A stretch of DNA of 64,000 nt from JAYOEY01 sp038116945 (GTDB taxonomy: Bacteria > Pseudomonadota > Alphaproteobacteria > MPNO01 > UBA2964): the NCBI GenBank assembly GCA_038116945.1, contig JAYOEY010000003.1, positions 62,001 through 126,000 of the forward strand. Direction: 5' to 3'. Shown here piece after piece: positions 53,476-61,465 of the stretch (its first letter is position 1; each line of letters opens with the position of its first letter). The notes under the pieces are model-generated. The model saw only the letters and a program-made list of their open reading frames with translations. It ran no database searches and was not told the DNA's origin. The position numbers were made by a program, and so were the translations under genes.

Positions 53476-53997
53476 CTAAAAACTTTTTGCGCCGAGAAAC
53501 TTCTGCGAAAGGACCAGCGCGATCCCCTGCCCCGCGACGAACGCCGCGTTAATGGCCGACACCACCGCCTGATCCAGCTCGTCATGCCGGTCGACGCGAA
53601 TGACCTGCAGACCCATCGCTTCGAGCACCGGCTGGACAGCCTGCCCCATGGGATACTGCCAGGGGTTCTGCTCGCCGTAATCGCCGCGCATGGTGACGAT
53701 GGTCAGCAGCGGAAACCGGCCGCCGGTGATGAGCGACAGCATGTTGGGAACGTTGCCGACGCCGGACGACTGCATCAGCAGCACGGCGCGGCTGCCCACC
53801 AGATCGGCGCCGACGCACAGCCCGACGCCCTCCGCCTCGTTCGACAGCAGGACAGAGCGCGTTTCGTTGTGCGCGTCCGCCATGCTGACGATCTTGTCAT
53901 TACCGAAATCGGGGACGTGGGCGAACAGGGTCACGCCATGTTCGACCAGCCTGTCGAAGACCAGTTTCGGCCAGTCGTCGTTTCTTTCGTCCGCCAT
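53476..53997 (-). CDS. TPP-dependent decarboxylase, PYR-domain (alpha) subunit
   Basis: A 173-residue partner of the ComE-like subunit. HVPDFGNDKIVSMADA is the N-terminal motif, the cofactor-activating glutamate lies in LLSNEAEGVGLCVGADL, and LLMQSSGVGNVPNMLSL follows. The start ATG 53997 is four codons from the end of the amidohydrolase gene; an in-frame upstream start would overlap that gene and has no similarity. Together the two small proteins make one PYR/PP active site. Confidence 0.88.
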   Translation of the reverse strand: MADERNDDWPKLVFDRLVEHGVTLFAHVPDFGNDKIVSMADAHNETRSVLLSNEAEGVGLCVGADLVGSRAVLLMQSSGVGNVPNMLSLITGGRFPLLTIVTMRGDYGEQNPWQYPMGQAVQPVLEAMGLQVIRVDRHDELDQAVVSAINAAFVAGQGIALVLSQKFLGAKSF

Positions 53998-54002
53998 CGT
54001 CC

Positions 54003-54875
54003 TCACTCGAATCCGTAAAGTTGCGCGGGGTTGTCGACGAAAACCTGCCGCAGGGTCGAATCGTCGCCGCACCATCCCATGGCCTGTTCCAGCAGGTCGG
54101 TATCGTTGGGCATCGGATAATCCCACAGGATGGGGTGCGGCCAGTTGGTGCCCCAGACGATGCGGTCGGGCCGGGTCTCCAGCAGCGCGCGGGCGAGCGG
54201 CGTTATGTCATCGAACGGCGCGCCCCGGTCCGACAGGCGATACCAGCTCGCCAGCTTGGCCCAGCCGTGATCGGTCTCGTGCAGCAGCCCGAGCAGCGCC
54301 TGAAAGCCGGGATAATCGACTCCCTGCCCGCCGCGTACCCGCCCCAGATGGTCGATCATGAAGGGGATCCTGAGCGCTTTCAGCCGCGGGCCAAGTTCGA
54401 TCAGTTCTGACACATCGTCGAGATGAAGAACGACATGCCACCCGTACTGCGCGACCCGGTCGGCCAGCGTCTCCAGATGATCGATGGAGGTGGCTCCCGC
54501 CAGCATGGTCGACAGCCGGAATCCGCGCATGCCGCCGGCGTTCAGCTCTTCAAGCTCCCGGTCAGTCATGTCGGGTCGGATCACGGCAACGCCGCGGAGC
54601 CGGTCCGGCGCAGTTGCTATTCCGGCGATCGACACGGTGTTGTCGGAGCCGTGCGCGCTGCCATGCACGATCACACCGCGGTCGACACCCAGCGTATCCA
54701 GCAGTTTGAGGTACTCCTCCACCGGACAGTCAGGCGGCGTATAGCCCCGTTCGGCCGCGTAGGGAAAGCGATCCGACGGACCGAACACATGCGCCTGGGT
54801 GCAGCAGGCGCCGGGCGGCGGCGCGATTCCGGGCGGCCGATAGCCGTAATCGGGTCCCGGGCAGGGTCTTGTCAT
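54003..54875 (-). CDS. Amidohydrolase-family protein (LigI-like lactonase)
   Basis: A 290-residue TIM-barrel protein similar to 2-pyrone-4,6-dicarboxylate hydrolase. The start CTQAHVFGPSDRFPYA aligns with the family HxHVFGP, but the first His is Gln. MIDHLGR holds another His, and VWGTNWPHP has Asn where many members have the catalytic Asp. Either a different substrate or a mostly metal-free mechanism is implied. It lies between the TPP enzyme and MetE-like genes in a same-strand cluster. Confidence 0.84.
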   Translation of the reverse strand: MTRPCPGPDYGYRPPGIAPPPGACCTQAHVFGPSDRFPYAAERGYTPPDCPVEEYLKLLDTLGVDRGVIVHGSAHGSDNTVSIAGIATAPDRLRGVAVIRPDMTDRELEELNAGGMRGFRLSTMLAGATSIDHLETLADRVAQYGWHVVLHLDDVSELIELGPRLKALRIPFMIDHLGRVRGGQGVDYPGFQALLGLLHETDHGWAKLASWYRLSDRGAPFDDITPLARALLETRPDRIVWGTNWPHPILWDYPMPNDTDLLEQAMGWCGDDSTLRQVFVDNPAQLYGFE

Positions 54876-54899
54876 TGATGTCTCCGTCGATGAATCGGC

Positions 54900-55934
54900 T
54901 CAGCCCCGGTCCGCGAGAGTTCGGTGCTGTTCGAGGATGTCGTCCAGCCTCGAATGATCCTGAATGCGCCCCACTCCGCATTCCGCGCCAACGCCTGCAA
55001 TGGAAGCGAATTTCCGGGCCGTGTCGAGCTTGGCCGCGTTGCCGTGGGCGTCGTCGCCATGGACGCAGCCGAGAAACAGGTCGGTTCCGGCCGGCAGCGA
55101 CAGATCCGCAAGGGGTGCAAAATAGGCATCGTCGTTTCGTTCGCGCGGCACCGGCATGTGGATGTACTGGATGGGACGTTGCACTTTCTCGACCAAGCCG
55201 TTGGTGATTTCGACCAGTACGGCCATGTCCTTGGGCTCGACCATATGGGCGTCGGCCGGGCTGCCGTAACAAAGATGATAGCCAAGATCGATGTCGCCCG
55301 GCACCATGTCGCCGAGCCGCGCCATAACGCCCCAGATGACGTTCTTGTAATCCGGCACCTGGTCGTAATAGCCCTCCCACGCCAGCACCTCCTGGCAGCA
55401 ATCCCACTGGTAGGAAATGTCTGCATGCGGCAGCGCGGCGGAAATCTTCGCGAATTCTTCCGCCAGATGACGGAAATAGATCTCGATGAAATCGTCCCAC
55501 AGGCGCGGCGTGATGAAGTTGTAGGCGATGGCGATCGGCGTCGCCATGCAGATCTGGTATTTGACGCCCGTCGGAATCACCCCCTGATCGCGGAGGCGGC
55601 AGAATACCGGATGGTTGCGGATGGCGTCATCGGCGTAGCCGGTGTCGAACGATACGTTCGCCGGATCGACGCCGTCCCTGAAACGCAGCCGGTTGACCGG
55701 ATAGACCAGCGTTCCGTCGGATTGACGGAACTCGAAAACCGGCACGTCGGGATCAATCTCGAAATCCGGATGCTCAAGAAGCTGGTCGTTGACAAAGCTG
55801 ATCCAGCGTCGGCGGCGTCCGGTCTCGCCATCGGGAATGCGCCGCAGATGCGGCCCCAGTGTCCCGCACAAAGTGCGAAACACGCTTTCTGCGTCATCCA
55901 GCGGCACGCTGCCGACCATGTGTATGGCTGTCAT
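54900..55934 (-). CDS. MetE-like (UROD/MetE superfamily) protein
   Basis: A 344-residue barrel related to the C-terminal half of cobalamin-independent methionine synthase. HMVGSVPLDDAESVF and RRIPDGETGRRRRWI are typical of uncharacterised members. Possible zinc ligands are the HLC of YHLCYGSPADAHM, the Glu of VLVEITNG, and the Cys of LFLGCVHGDD, matching the HxC-E-C pattern of MetE. It probably transfers a methyl group or binds a thiol; the substrate is unknown. It is the first gene of the minus-strand cluster running to the carbonic-anhydrase-type gene. Confidence 0.8.
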   Translation of the reverse strand: MTAIHMVGSVPLDDAESVFRTLCGTLGPHLRRIPDGETGRRRRWISFVNDQLLEHPDFEIDPDVPVFEFRQSDGTLVYPVNRLRFRDGVDPANVSFDTGYADDAIRNHPVFCRLRDQGVIPTGVKYQICMATPIAIAYNFITPRLWDDFIEIYFRHLAEEFAKISAALPHADISYQWDCCQEVLAWEGYYDQVPDYKNVIWGVMARLGDMVPGDIDLGYHLCYGSPADAHMVEPKDMAVLVEITNGLVEKVQRPIQYIHMPVPRERNDDAYFAPLADLSLPAGTDLFLGCVHGDDAHGNAAKLDTARKFASIAGVGAECGVGRIQDHSRLDDILEQHRTLADRG

Positions 55935-56072
55935 CGATCAACTCCTCCCCATCCGGTTGGTCGGCATCCTAGAAAAGGGAAGGAAACGGAACAAGGTACG
56001 GGTCGAGTCGCATTTCCGGAACGCTGGGTTAAGAGTCGCAAATTGAGGCAAAAAATGCCCAAAATCGAAAGG

Positions 56073-56123
56073 AGCGTCGGGATTTTTTACAGTTTTCCGA
56101 TAATTTCCGTTCGACCGGACGCT
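56073..56123. promoter_or_regulatory. Inverted repeat upstream of the sigma-54 promoter
   Basis: AGCGTCGGG (56073-56081) and CCGGACGCT (56115-56123) are inverted 9-base arms with one mismatch, about 30-80 bases before the -24 element. The position suits an enhancer site for a sigma-54 activator such as PrsR. This assignment is inference. Confidence 0.35.
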
Positions 56124-56153
56124 AACGTCTTGTTTTGCCTGCCGAAGATCATT

Positions 56154-56169
56154 TGGCACGCATATTGCA
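56154..56169 (+). promoter_or_regulatory. Consensus sigma-54 promoter (-24/-12)
   Basis: TGGCACG-CATA-TTGCA matches the sigma-54 consensus TGGCACG-N4-TTGC exactly, with GG and GC ten bases apart. Transcription should start near 56180, about 35 bases before the ATG of the exported protein gene. It implies dependence on RpoN and an AAA+ activator. Confidence 0.85.
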
Positions 56170-56213
56170 TGCTTTACTGTGATACCGGTTAACGAACAGG
56201 ATTTTTAGGAATA

Positions 56214-57023
56214 ATGTCCTTTATGTTTGGGTTGAGCAGGAAATTTCTGGCAGGATTTGCCGTGGCGATGGTTGCTTTTCTATCGCTGCCGGCCAAGGCC
56301 GTGCCGACGCTCCAACTCGACATTATCGGCGGCACGTACGATCCGATCACGCAGACAGTCGTAACCAACAGCTCCACGTTTACCCTTCTGGCGCTGGCCA
56401 CGCCGGGTAGCCGGACCGCGCAGGATATTCTGAGCGACACGTTTTATGCTGCGTTGGCACTTGAGCCTTCGATGCAGGAAGGCGCCTTCGATGCAGGTTC
56501 TTTCACCGTAAATGGCGACACCGTTTACGCGACGGATACCGGCATGAACTACGGCACCCCGCCGGTAGCGGATGCGCATCCCGATCTCGCGGACCATGGC
56601 CAGTTTCCGACATATTTCCACGAGGTAGCGTTCCAGTTCGACGCCAACGACACGACGACAACCTATAACGCCCAGGACGATGCCGGCGGCGTCGCTTTCG
56701 ACGAAAGTGGATACGGTACATTCTTCTACAAGATGGAAATCAATGTCGGCGGTCTGGTCGGGAAGACGCTGCATTTCGACCTGTACGACACCGCGCTTAA
56801 ACAGAACGGCAACCTTTCCATCGAGTCGTTCGCGCCGTTCTCGCACGATGCGGAGTACCGGCCCGGCCTGTCCTGCACGGATTGCGGACAGAACGAGGCG
56901 CCGGTCCCCGCGCCCGCATCAACGCCGATCTTCATTATCGCCCTCGGTCTGATCGCCGCCATGAGGAGATATTCTCTCCGCCGCGCAACGGAGCCTGCTA
57001 TCCCGGCGCAGGTTCAGGCCTGA
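56214..57023 (+). CDS. Exported choice-of-anchor protein with PEP-CTERM-like tail
   Basis: A 269-residue secreted protein. The signal peptide is SRKFLAGFAVAMVAFLSLPAKA. The beta-rich middle (PTLQLDIIGGTYDPITQTVVTNSSTFTLLAL, FFYKMEINVGGLVGKTLHFDLYD) resembles the choice-of-anchor N family. The end is a sorting signal: APVPAPAS, a hydrophobic helix (TPIFIIALGLIAAM), then RRYSLRR. It resembles PEP/VPxPA-CTERM tails removed by exosortases, but thirteen residues follow the basic cluster. ATG 56214 follows an AGGA; an ATG three codons later is an alternative. A perfect sigma-54 promoter lies upstream. Confidence 0.82.
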   Translation: MSFMFGLSRKFLAGFAVAMVAFLSLPAKAVPTLQLDIIGGTYDPITQTVVTNSSTFTLLALATPGSRTAQDILSDTFYAALALEPSMQEGAFDAGSFTVNGDTVYATDTGMNYGTPPVADAHPDLADHGQFPTYFHEVAFQFDANDTTTTYNAQDDAGGVAFDESGYGTFFYKMEINVGGLVGKTLHFDLYDTALKQNGNLSIESFAPFSHDAEYRPGLSCTDCGQNEAPVPAPASTPIFIIALGLIAAMRRYSLRRATEPAIPAQVQA

Positions 57024-57052
57024 ATTCCGGCATCTCTGCCACCGGATACAAA

Positions 57053-57076
57053 ACGGCCCGCTGAAGAGCGGGCCGT
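57053..57076. terminator. Bidirectional hairpin terminator
   Basis: ACGGCCCGC and GCGGGCCGT form a perfect 9-bp stem with a six-base loop, between the convergent PEP-CTERM-like and Lys-rich genes. On the minus strand it is followed by TTTT, so it is a good terminator for the Lys-rich gene and a weaker one for the other. Confidence 0.8.
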
Positions 57077-57108
57077 ATGCGTTTCCGGAATTGGCAAAAC
57101 GGACTTTT

Positions 57109-57384
57109 CTACTTTTTCTTCTTGCCGCCTTTTTCCTTCTTGGCCTTCTTTTCCTTTTTTTCTTTTACCGCTTCCGCTTCCTCTTTTCCGCTTCCCTTGG
57201 CCTTGTTGTTCATTTCCTGCATCTGGGTAGCGCGATCCTTGCCGCGAACCTCGCCGCCCTTGTTGGAACGCCCCTGAGCCGAAACATCGGCAATCGAAAC
57301 GGCTGACATAAACAGGCCCGACATTACGGCGATACAGAATTTACGCGCATATGTCGGCAATTTCGGTGTTTCGATGGTCTTCAT
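57109..57384 (-). CDS. Small exported Lys-rich protein of unknown function
   Basis: A 91-residue protein from ATG 57384 (GAGGA before it). A signal peptide (KFCIAVMSGLFMSAVSIADVSAQG) is followed by a very basic, Lys/Glu-rich tail of about 50 residues ending in KKEKGGKKKK. The mature part looks disordered and strongly positive. I do not recognise a family. It may bind anionic surface polymer, nucleic acid or envelope lipid, which is only inference. It converges on the PEP-CTERM-like gene. Confidence 0.7.
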   Translation of the reverse strand: MKTIETPKLPTYARKFCIAVMSGLFMSAVSIADVSAQGRSNKGGEVRGKDRATQMQEMNNKAKGSGKEEAEAVKEKKEKKAKKEKGGKKKK

Positions 57385-57462
57385 TTTTTCCTCTGGATTG
57401 GAGACTCCCGAAAGCATGATGGCCTGCGCCGAACCTCCTGTCGATAAGGAAACACGCGCGGT

Positions 57463-57894
57463 TCAATCGTCCATTCGAATGACGATTTTCGTTTCCGGTT
57501 CCGTCACGTCGAACGAGGCCGCCTCGAAGGAAGGCGCAGACAAAAAACCGGTCGCATTGTTGCTGAAGGCGTAATCCTCCAGCGGAATGCCGAACAGCCC
57601 CTGGTCGAACTCGTCGTTGGCGTTCTCATCGTGGAAGACGGCCACGGCGTAGCGCCCGGCCTTCAGGCCGGGGATGCGGATCGTCAGGGTGGCCCCCGAA
57701 ACTTTCGGCTCTCCCGTCGCGACGCGCCCGTTCGGTGTCGCAAAGGTCTCCGCCCTGTCATAGACCGCGTAATGAAGGAGCCCGCGGGACGAGCGGATAC
57801 CCGTGATTTCCATCACCAGAGTCGCAGCGTTGCCAGCCGAAGGCAAAAAAACGGCCGCGCCCAGCAAAAGCGCGGCCGTCTTCGCAACAATCAT
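57463..57894 (-). CDS. DUF2141 exported protein
   Basis: A 143-residue secreted protein with a signal peptide ending at AGNA. A beta-sandwich domain shows the DUF2141 pattern: LVMEITGIRSSRGLLHYAVYD, GLKAGRYAVAVFHDENANDEFDQGLFGIPLEDYAFSNNA. The function is unknown; family members occur at the periplasm or surface. It starts two bases after the stop of the dienelactone hydrolase gene on the same strand. Confidence 0.9.
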   Translation of the reverse strand: MIVAKTAALLLGAAVFLPSAGNAATLVMEITGIRSSRGLLHYAVYDRAETFATPNGRVATGEPKVSGATLTIRIPGLKAGRYAVAVFHDENANDEFDQGLFGIPLEDYAFSNNATGFLSAPSFEAASFDVTEPETKIVIRMDD

Positions 57895-57896
57895 GT

Positions 57897-58598
57897 TCAG
57901 CCTTTCAGCACTCCGTCGATAAACGTCACCGTCTTCGACCAGCTGTCGGCGGTCTGGTCGGGCCGGTAGCGTTCATCCGACAGGAAATTCTGGAAGGCGT
58001 GGCCGGCACCGTCATAGCGGTTGAACGTATGCGCGATGCCCAGCCGGGTCAGTTCCGCGTCGATCTTGTTGACGTCGTCCGGCGACGGATTGCCGTCATC
58101 GTTGCCGAAGAAACCGGTTACTTCGGCCTTCATGTCCTTGAGCAGCTCGAACGGCGTCGGGCCGTCGTCGCTCCAGGGCTTGAACATGTTGCCGCTGTAA
58201 TAGGGCACGCAGGCCTTGAACTGCGCATGCGTGCTGGCGCCGAGAAACGCCATGCGTCCGCCCATGCAGTGACCGATGATGCCGAGCCGGTCCATGTCCA
58301 CGTCGCCGCGCGCGGCAAGATAGTCGAGCGTCGCGCCGATATCGGCGATAATGCCGGGATCCTTGGGAAAATCGTTATCCTCGGCTTTTTCGTGGACGGG
58401 CGGATAGTGATAGACGTCCGGCGCCGCAGCGACATAGCCGGCAGCGGCGAGATCTCCGGCGACCTTCTCGGTAAATTTGTCGAATCCGCCGCGATGGAAC
58501 ATGATTACCATCGCCGGATGCGGTCCCGCGCCGGCGGGCGCCGCGTGAAGGATGCGCATCGGGCTTCCGCCCACCTCAACTTCAGCAAAATCTGCCAT
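57897..58598 (-). CDS. Dienelactone hydrolase family protein
   Basis: Alpha/beta hydrolase of 233 residues. The nucleophile is C111 in IIGHCMGGRMAF (Cys, as in dienelactone hydrolase), with the Asp in FFGNDDGNPS and the His in DGAGHAF. Family members hydrolyse dienelactone from chloroaromatics or similar esters. The DUF2141 gene lies directly downstream. Confidence 0.92.
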   Translation of the reverse strand: MADFAEVEVGGSPMRILHAAPAGAGPHPAMVIMFHRGGFDKFTEKVAGDLAAAGYVAAAPDVYHYPPVHEKAEDNDFPKDPGIIADIGATLDYLAARGDVDMDRLGIIGHCMGGRMAFLGASTHAQFKACVPYYSGNMFKPWSDDGPTPFELLKDMKAEVTGFFGNDDGNPSPDDVNKIDAELTRLGIAHTFNRYDGAGHAFQNFLSDERYRPDQTADSWSKTVTFIDGVLKG

Positions 58599-58767
58599 TT
58601 ACCTAGCTCCCCAAATCGAAGCGCCTGCGCGCGTTTGCGCGGCGCGGTTGCGACTGCGCGAACGCTAAACGCCGCGGACACGGGCGTCAACGCGCCTGAT
58701 GGCGGAAGCCGTTTGATGTATTCGGGCCGCGACACTAAACTCCGCGCGCGCAGAGGCGAGAGACACC

Positions 58768-59349
58768 ATGGCGAACGCAACGACAGAGAAAAAAGAGCCG
58801 GGCTGGCTTAAACCGACGGTCGATTATGCGCCGATCGGCGCATTTTTCGTCGCCTATCTGGTCTGGGGGCTGATGCCGGCAACGGCGGCGCTGATGATCG
58901 CGACCGCGTTTGCCCTCGTCCTGTCGCTGGCGATCGCGCGCCGCGTGCCGATGATGCCGCTGATCACCGCGATCATCGTCGGCGTCTTTGGCGGGCTGAC
59001 GCTCTGGCTGCAGGACGAAACCTTCATCAAGATGAAGCCGACCATCGTCGAGGCGCTGTTCGCCGTCATTCTGTTCGGCGGCCTGATGGTCGGCAAACCG
59101 CTTCTGAAACCGCTGATGTCGGCAGCCTGGCCGATGGAAGACGAGGGCTGGCGAAAACTGACCTGGCGATTCGCCTGGTTCTTCGCCTCCATGGCGGTTC
59201 TCAACGAGATCGTCTGGCGAACGCAGAGCACCGACTTCTGGGTATCGTTCAAGGTGTTCGGACTGATGATCCTCACGCTGATCTTCGCCGTGCTTCAGGC
59301 GCCCCTGATGAAGCGCTACGCCATCGACGATCCGCCGGAGGGAAACTGA
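58768..59349 (+). CDS. Septation protein A family membrane protein (YciB/IspZ)
   Basis: A 193-residue inner-membrane protein with five or six helices. The family signature is in VAYLVWGLMPATAALMIATA, FGGLTLWLQDETFIKMKPTIVEALFAVILFGG, and the end WRTQSTDFWVSFKVFG. The E. coli member affects envelope integrity and division. It is followed one base later by the ketopantoate reductase gene. Confidence 0.94.
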   Translation: MANATTEKKEPGWLKPTVDYAPIGAFFVAYLVWGLMPATAALMIATAFALVLSLAIARRVPMMPLITAIIVGVFGGLTLWLQDETFIKMKPTIVEALFAVILFGGLMVGKPLLKPLMSAAWPMEDEGWRKLTWRFAWFFASMAVLNEIVWRTQSTDFWVSFKVFGLMILTLIFAVLQAPLMKRYAIDDPPEGN

Positions 59350-59350
59350 C

Positions 59351-60301
59351 ATGCAGATCGCGATGATGGGATCGGGCGGCGTCGGCGGCTATTACGGAGG
59401 CCGAATGGCCGCCGCCGGACACGACGTAACCTTTATCGCCCGAGGCGCTCATCTCGACGCCATCCGTGAGAACGGACTCGCTATCGAAAGCCGCGATCGC
59501 GACGACGCGCTCGTTTCGACGGTCCAGGCGACCGACAACCCCGCCGACGTCGGCCCGGTCGATTGCGTCGTCGTGGGCGTCAAGCTGTGGGACACGGAAG
59601 ATGCCGCCCGCGCGATCCGACCGATGGTCGGCCCGGACACGATGGTACTGTCGCTGCAGAACGGCTTCGAGGGCGATGACGTGCTGGCCGCCATCGTCGG
59701 ACCCGAACGGGTGATCGGCGGCGTCGCCTTTATCGCAAGTTCTATCGGAAGGCCCGGCGTCATCAGCCACATCGGAACGATGCAACGCGCGGTAATCGGC
59801 GAACATGCGGAAAACGGCGGCGGAACGAGCGCGCGGATCGAGGCGCTGCACCGGGCCATGCTCGATGGCGGAATCGACGCCGAAATCAGCGACGACATCG
59901 ACCGGACCATCTGGGAGAAATTCGTTTTTCTGGTCGGCCTCAGTGCCACCACGACACTGATGCGGACCACCATCGGCCCGGTCAGGGAGGACCCGGACCG
60001 GCGGCGGTTCCTCCATGACGTCATTGCGGAGGCTGTCGCGGTTGGCCGCGCGAAGGGCATCAGCCTGCCCGAGGATTACGCCGAAGAGCGCATGGGATTC
60101 GTCGACGGGCTGCCATACGACATGACGTCGTCGATGCATCACGACCTCGAGCGCGGCAATTTACTGGAAGTCGCCTGGCTGTCGGGCGCGGTGGCGCGCC
60201 ACGGGGAAACGCTGGGCGTCCCGACGCCCGCGAATCGCGCCGTCTTTGCAGCGCTCAAGGACCGGGCGGCGCCCGGCCCGTCCGCAACGGCGGCGGGGTG
60301 A
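59351..60301 (+). CDS. 2-dehydropantoate 2-reductase family protein
   Basis: A 316-residue NADPH-dependent reductase of the ApbA/PanE family. The NADP loop is MMGSGGVGGYYGGRMAAAGHDV. VLSLQNGFEGDDVL and the catalytic Lys in IWEKFVFLVGLSA are visible, as is the conserved SSMHHDLERGNLLEV. It may make pantoate or reduce a related keto-acid. The next gene starts inside its stop codon (GTGA), so it may act with that enolase-superfamily enzyme. Confidence 0.88.
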   Translation: MQIAMMGSGGVGGYYGGRMAAAGHDVTFIARGAHLDAIRENGLAIESRDRDDALVSTVQATDNPADVGPVDCVVVGVKLWDTEDAARAIRPMVGPDTMVLSLQNGFEGDDVLAAIVGPERVIGGVAFIASSIGRPGVISHIGTMQRAVIGEHAENGGGTSARIEALHRAMLDGGIDAEISDDIDRTIWEKFVFLVGLSATTTLMRTTIGPVREDPDRRRFLHDVIAEAVAVGRAKGISLPEDYAEERMGFVDGLPYDMTSSMHHDLERGNLLEVAWLSGAVARHGETLGVPTPANRAVFAALKDRAAPGPSATAAG

Positions 60302-61398
60302 CCGCTTCCCTGCCCTCGCTCACCGTGCGCGCGATCGGAACGCGCGCCGTCCTGCCGCCGATGCGGAATGCGCTCGGCACCAGCGCAGCACGCATGACCC
60401 ACGCGCCGTTCGTCCTGATCGATCTTGAGACGGAAGAAGGCGTGACGGGTCGCGCCCACGCCTTCTGCTACATGGATATTGCGGCGCCCTCGATACGGCG
60501 CGTCGTCGACCGGGCAGCGGAGGCGCTCGTCGGGCGGCCCGTCCAGCCCGGCCGGATCGAAGCAACACTGCGGTCCCGTTTCACGTTGCTGGGCCTGCCG
60601 GGGATCGTCGGCATGGCTCTGTCGGCCATCGATGTCGCCTGCTGGGATGCGCTGGCCCGCGCCGCCGGAATGCCGCTTGCGCGCCTGCTCGGCAGCGACC
60701 GGATCTCCGTTCCCGCGTACAACAGCAACGGGCTCAGTCTGGACGATCCCGATACGCTGGGCGACGAAGCCATCCGGCTGCGGAAGGCCGGGTTCGACGC
60801 GGTAAAGATCCGCCTCGGCCGGGACGACGCGAACGAGGACCTGAGGGCGGTCCGGACCGTCCGCGAAGCGATCGGCCTGACGGCGCTGGTGATGGCGGAT
60901 TACAATCAGGCGCTGACGCCGGATGAGGCGATCGCGCGCGGGCTCGACCTCGAGGGCGAAGGGCTGGCCTGGATCGAGGAGCCGGTGGCCCATGACGACC
61001 TGCCGGGCAACGCCCGCGTCGCCGCAGCGCTCCGGACCCCGATCCAGATCGGCGAAAATTTCAACGGACCCAACGCCATGGCCAATGCCATCGCGTTGAA
61101 CGCGGCCGACTACATGATGCCCGACCTGATGCGGATCGGAGGCGTTTCTGGCTGGCTGCGCGCCGCCACCCTGGCCGACCGGACGGCGATCCCGCTGTCG
61201 TCGCACCTGTACCCGGAGGTCAGCGTCCACCTGCTGGCGGCGAGTCCGACCGCGCACTGGCTGGAATATGTCGACTGGGCCGAACCGGTCCTCCAGGAAG
61301 GCGTCAGAATCGAGGACGGTATGGCCCGGGTTCCCGAGACCGCGGGAACGGGCATCGAATGGGACGAAGACGCGGTCTCGTCCTTCGCAATCGACTAG
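60298..61398 (+). CDS. Mandelate racemase/muconate-lactonizing enzyme family protein
   Basis: A 366-residue enolase-superfamily enzyme that abstracts a proton alpha to a carboxylate. The C-terminal barrel shows VKIRLG (catalytic lysine with Arg at the KxK second position), magnesium ligands in MADYNQAL, WIEEPV and IGENF, and the Asp-His dyad positions in MMPDLMRIGG and SSHLY. The His puts it in the mandelate-racemase subgroup; racemase or dehydratase activity is possible. It overlaps the preceding reductase gene and precedes leuC after 67 bases. Confidence 0.88.
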   Translation: MTASLPSLTVRAIGTRAVLPPMRNALGTSAARMTHAPFVLIDLETEEGVTGRAHAFCYMDIAAPSIRRVVDRAAEALVGRPVQPGRIEATLRSRFTLLGLPGIVGMALSAIDVACWDALARAAGMPLARLLGSDRISVPAYNSNGLSLDDPDTLGDEAIRLRKAGFDAVKIRLGRDDANEDLRAVRTVREAIGLTALVMADYNQALTPDEAIARGLDLEGEGLAWIEEPVAHDDLPGNARVAAALRTPIQIGENFNGPNAMANAIALNAADYMMPDLMRIGGVSGWLRAATLADRTAIPLSSHLYPEVSVHLLAASPTAHWLEYVDWAEPVLQEGVRIEDGMARVPETAGTGIEWDEDAVSSFAID

Positions 61399-61465
61399 CC
61401 CGCCGATTCCACCGCCGCCCAACTTGCGCTAGGCTCTGCACACAACAGGACAGGGAGATATCGGT

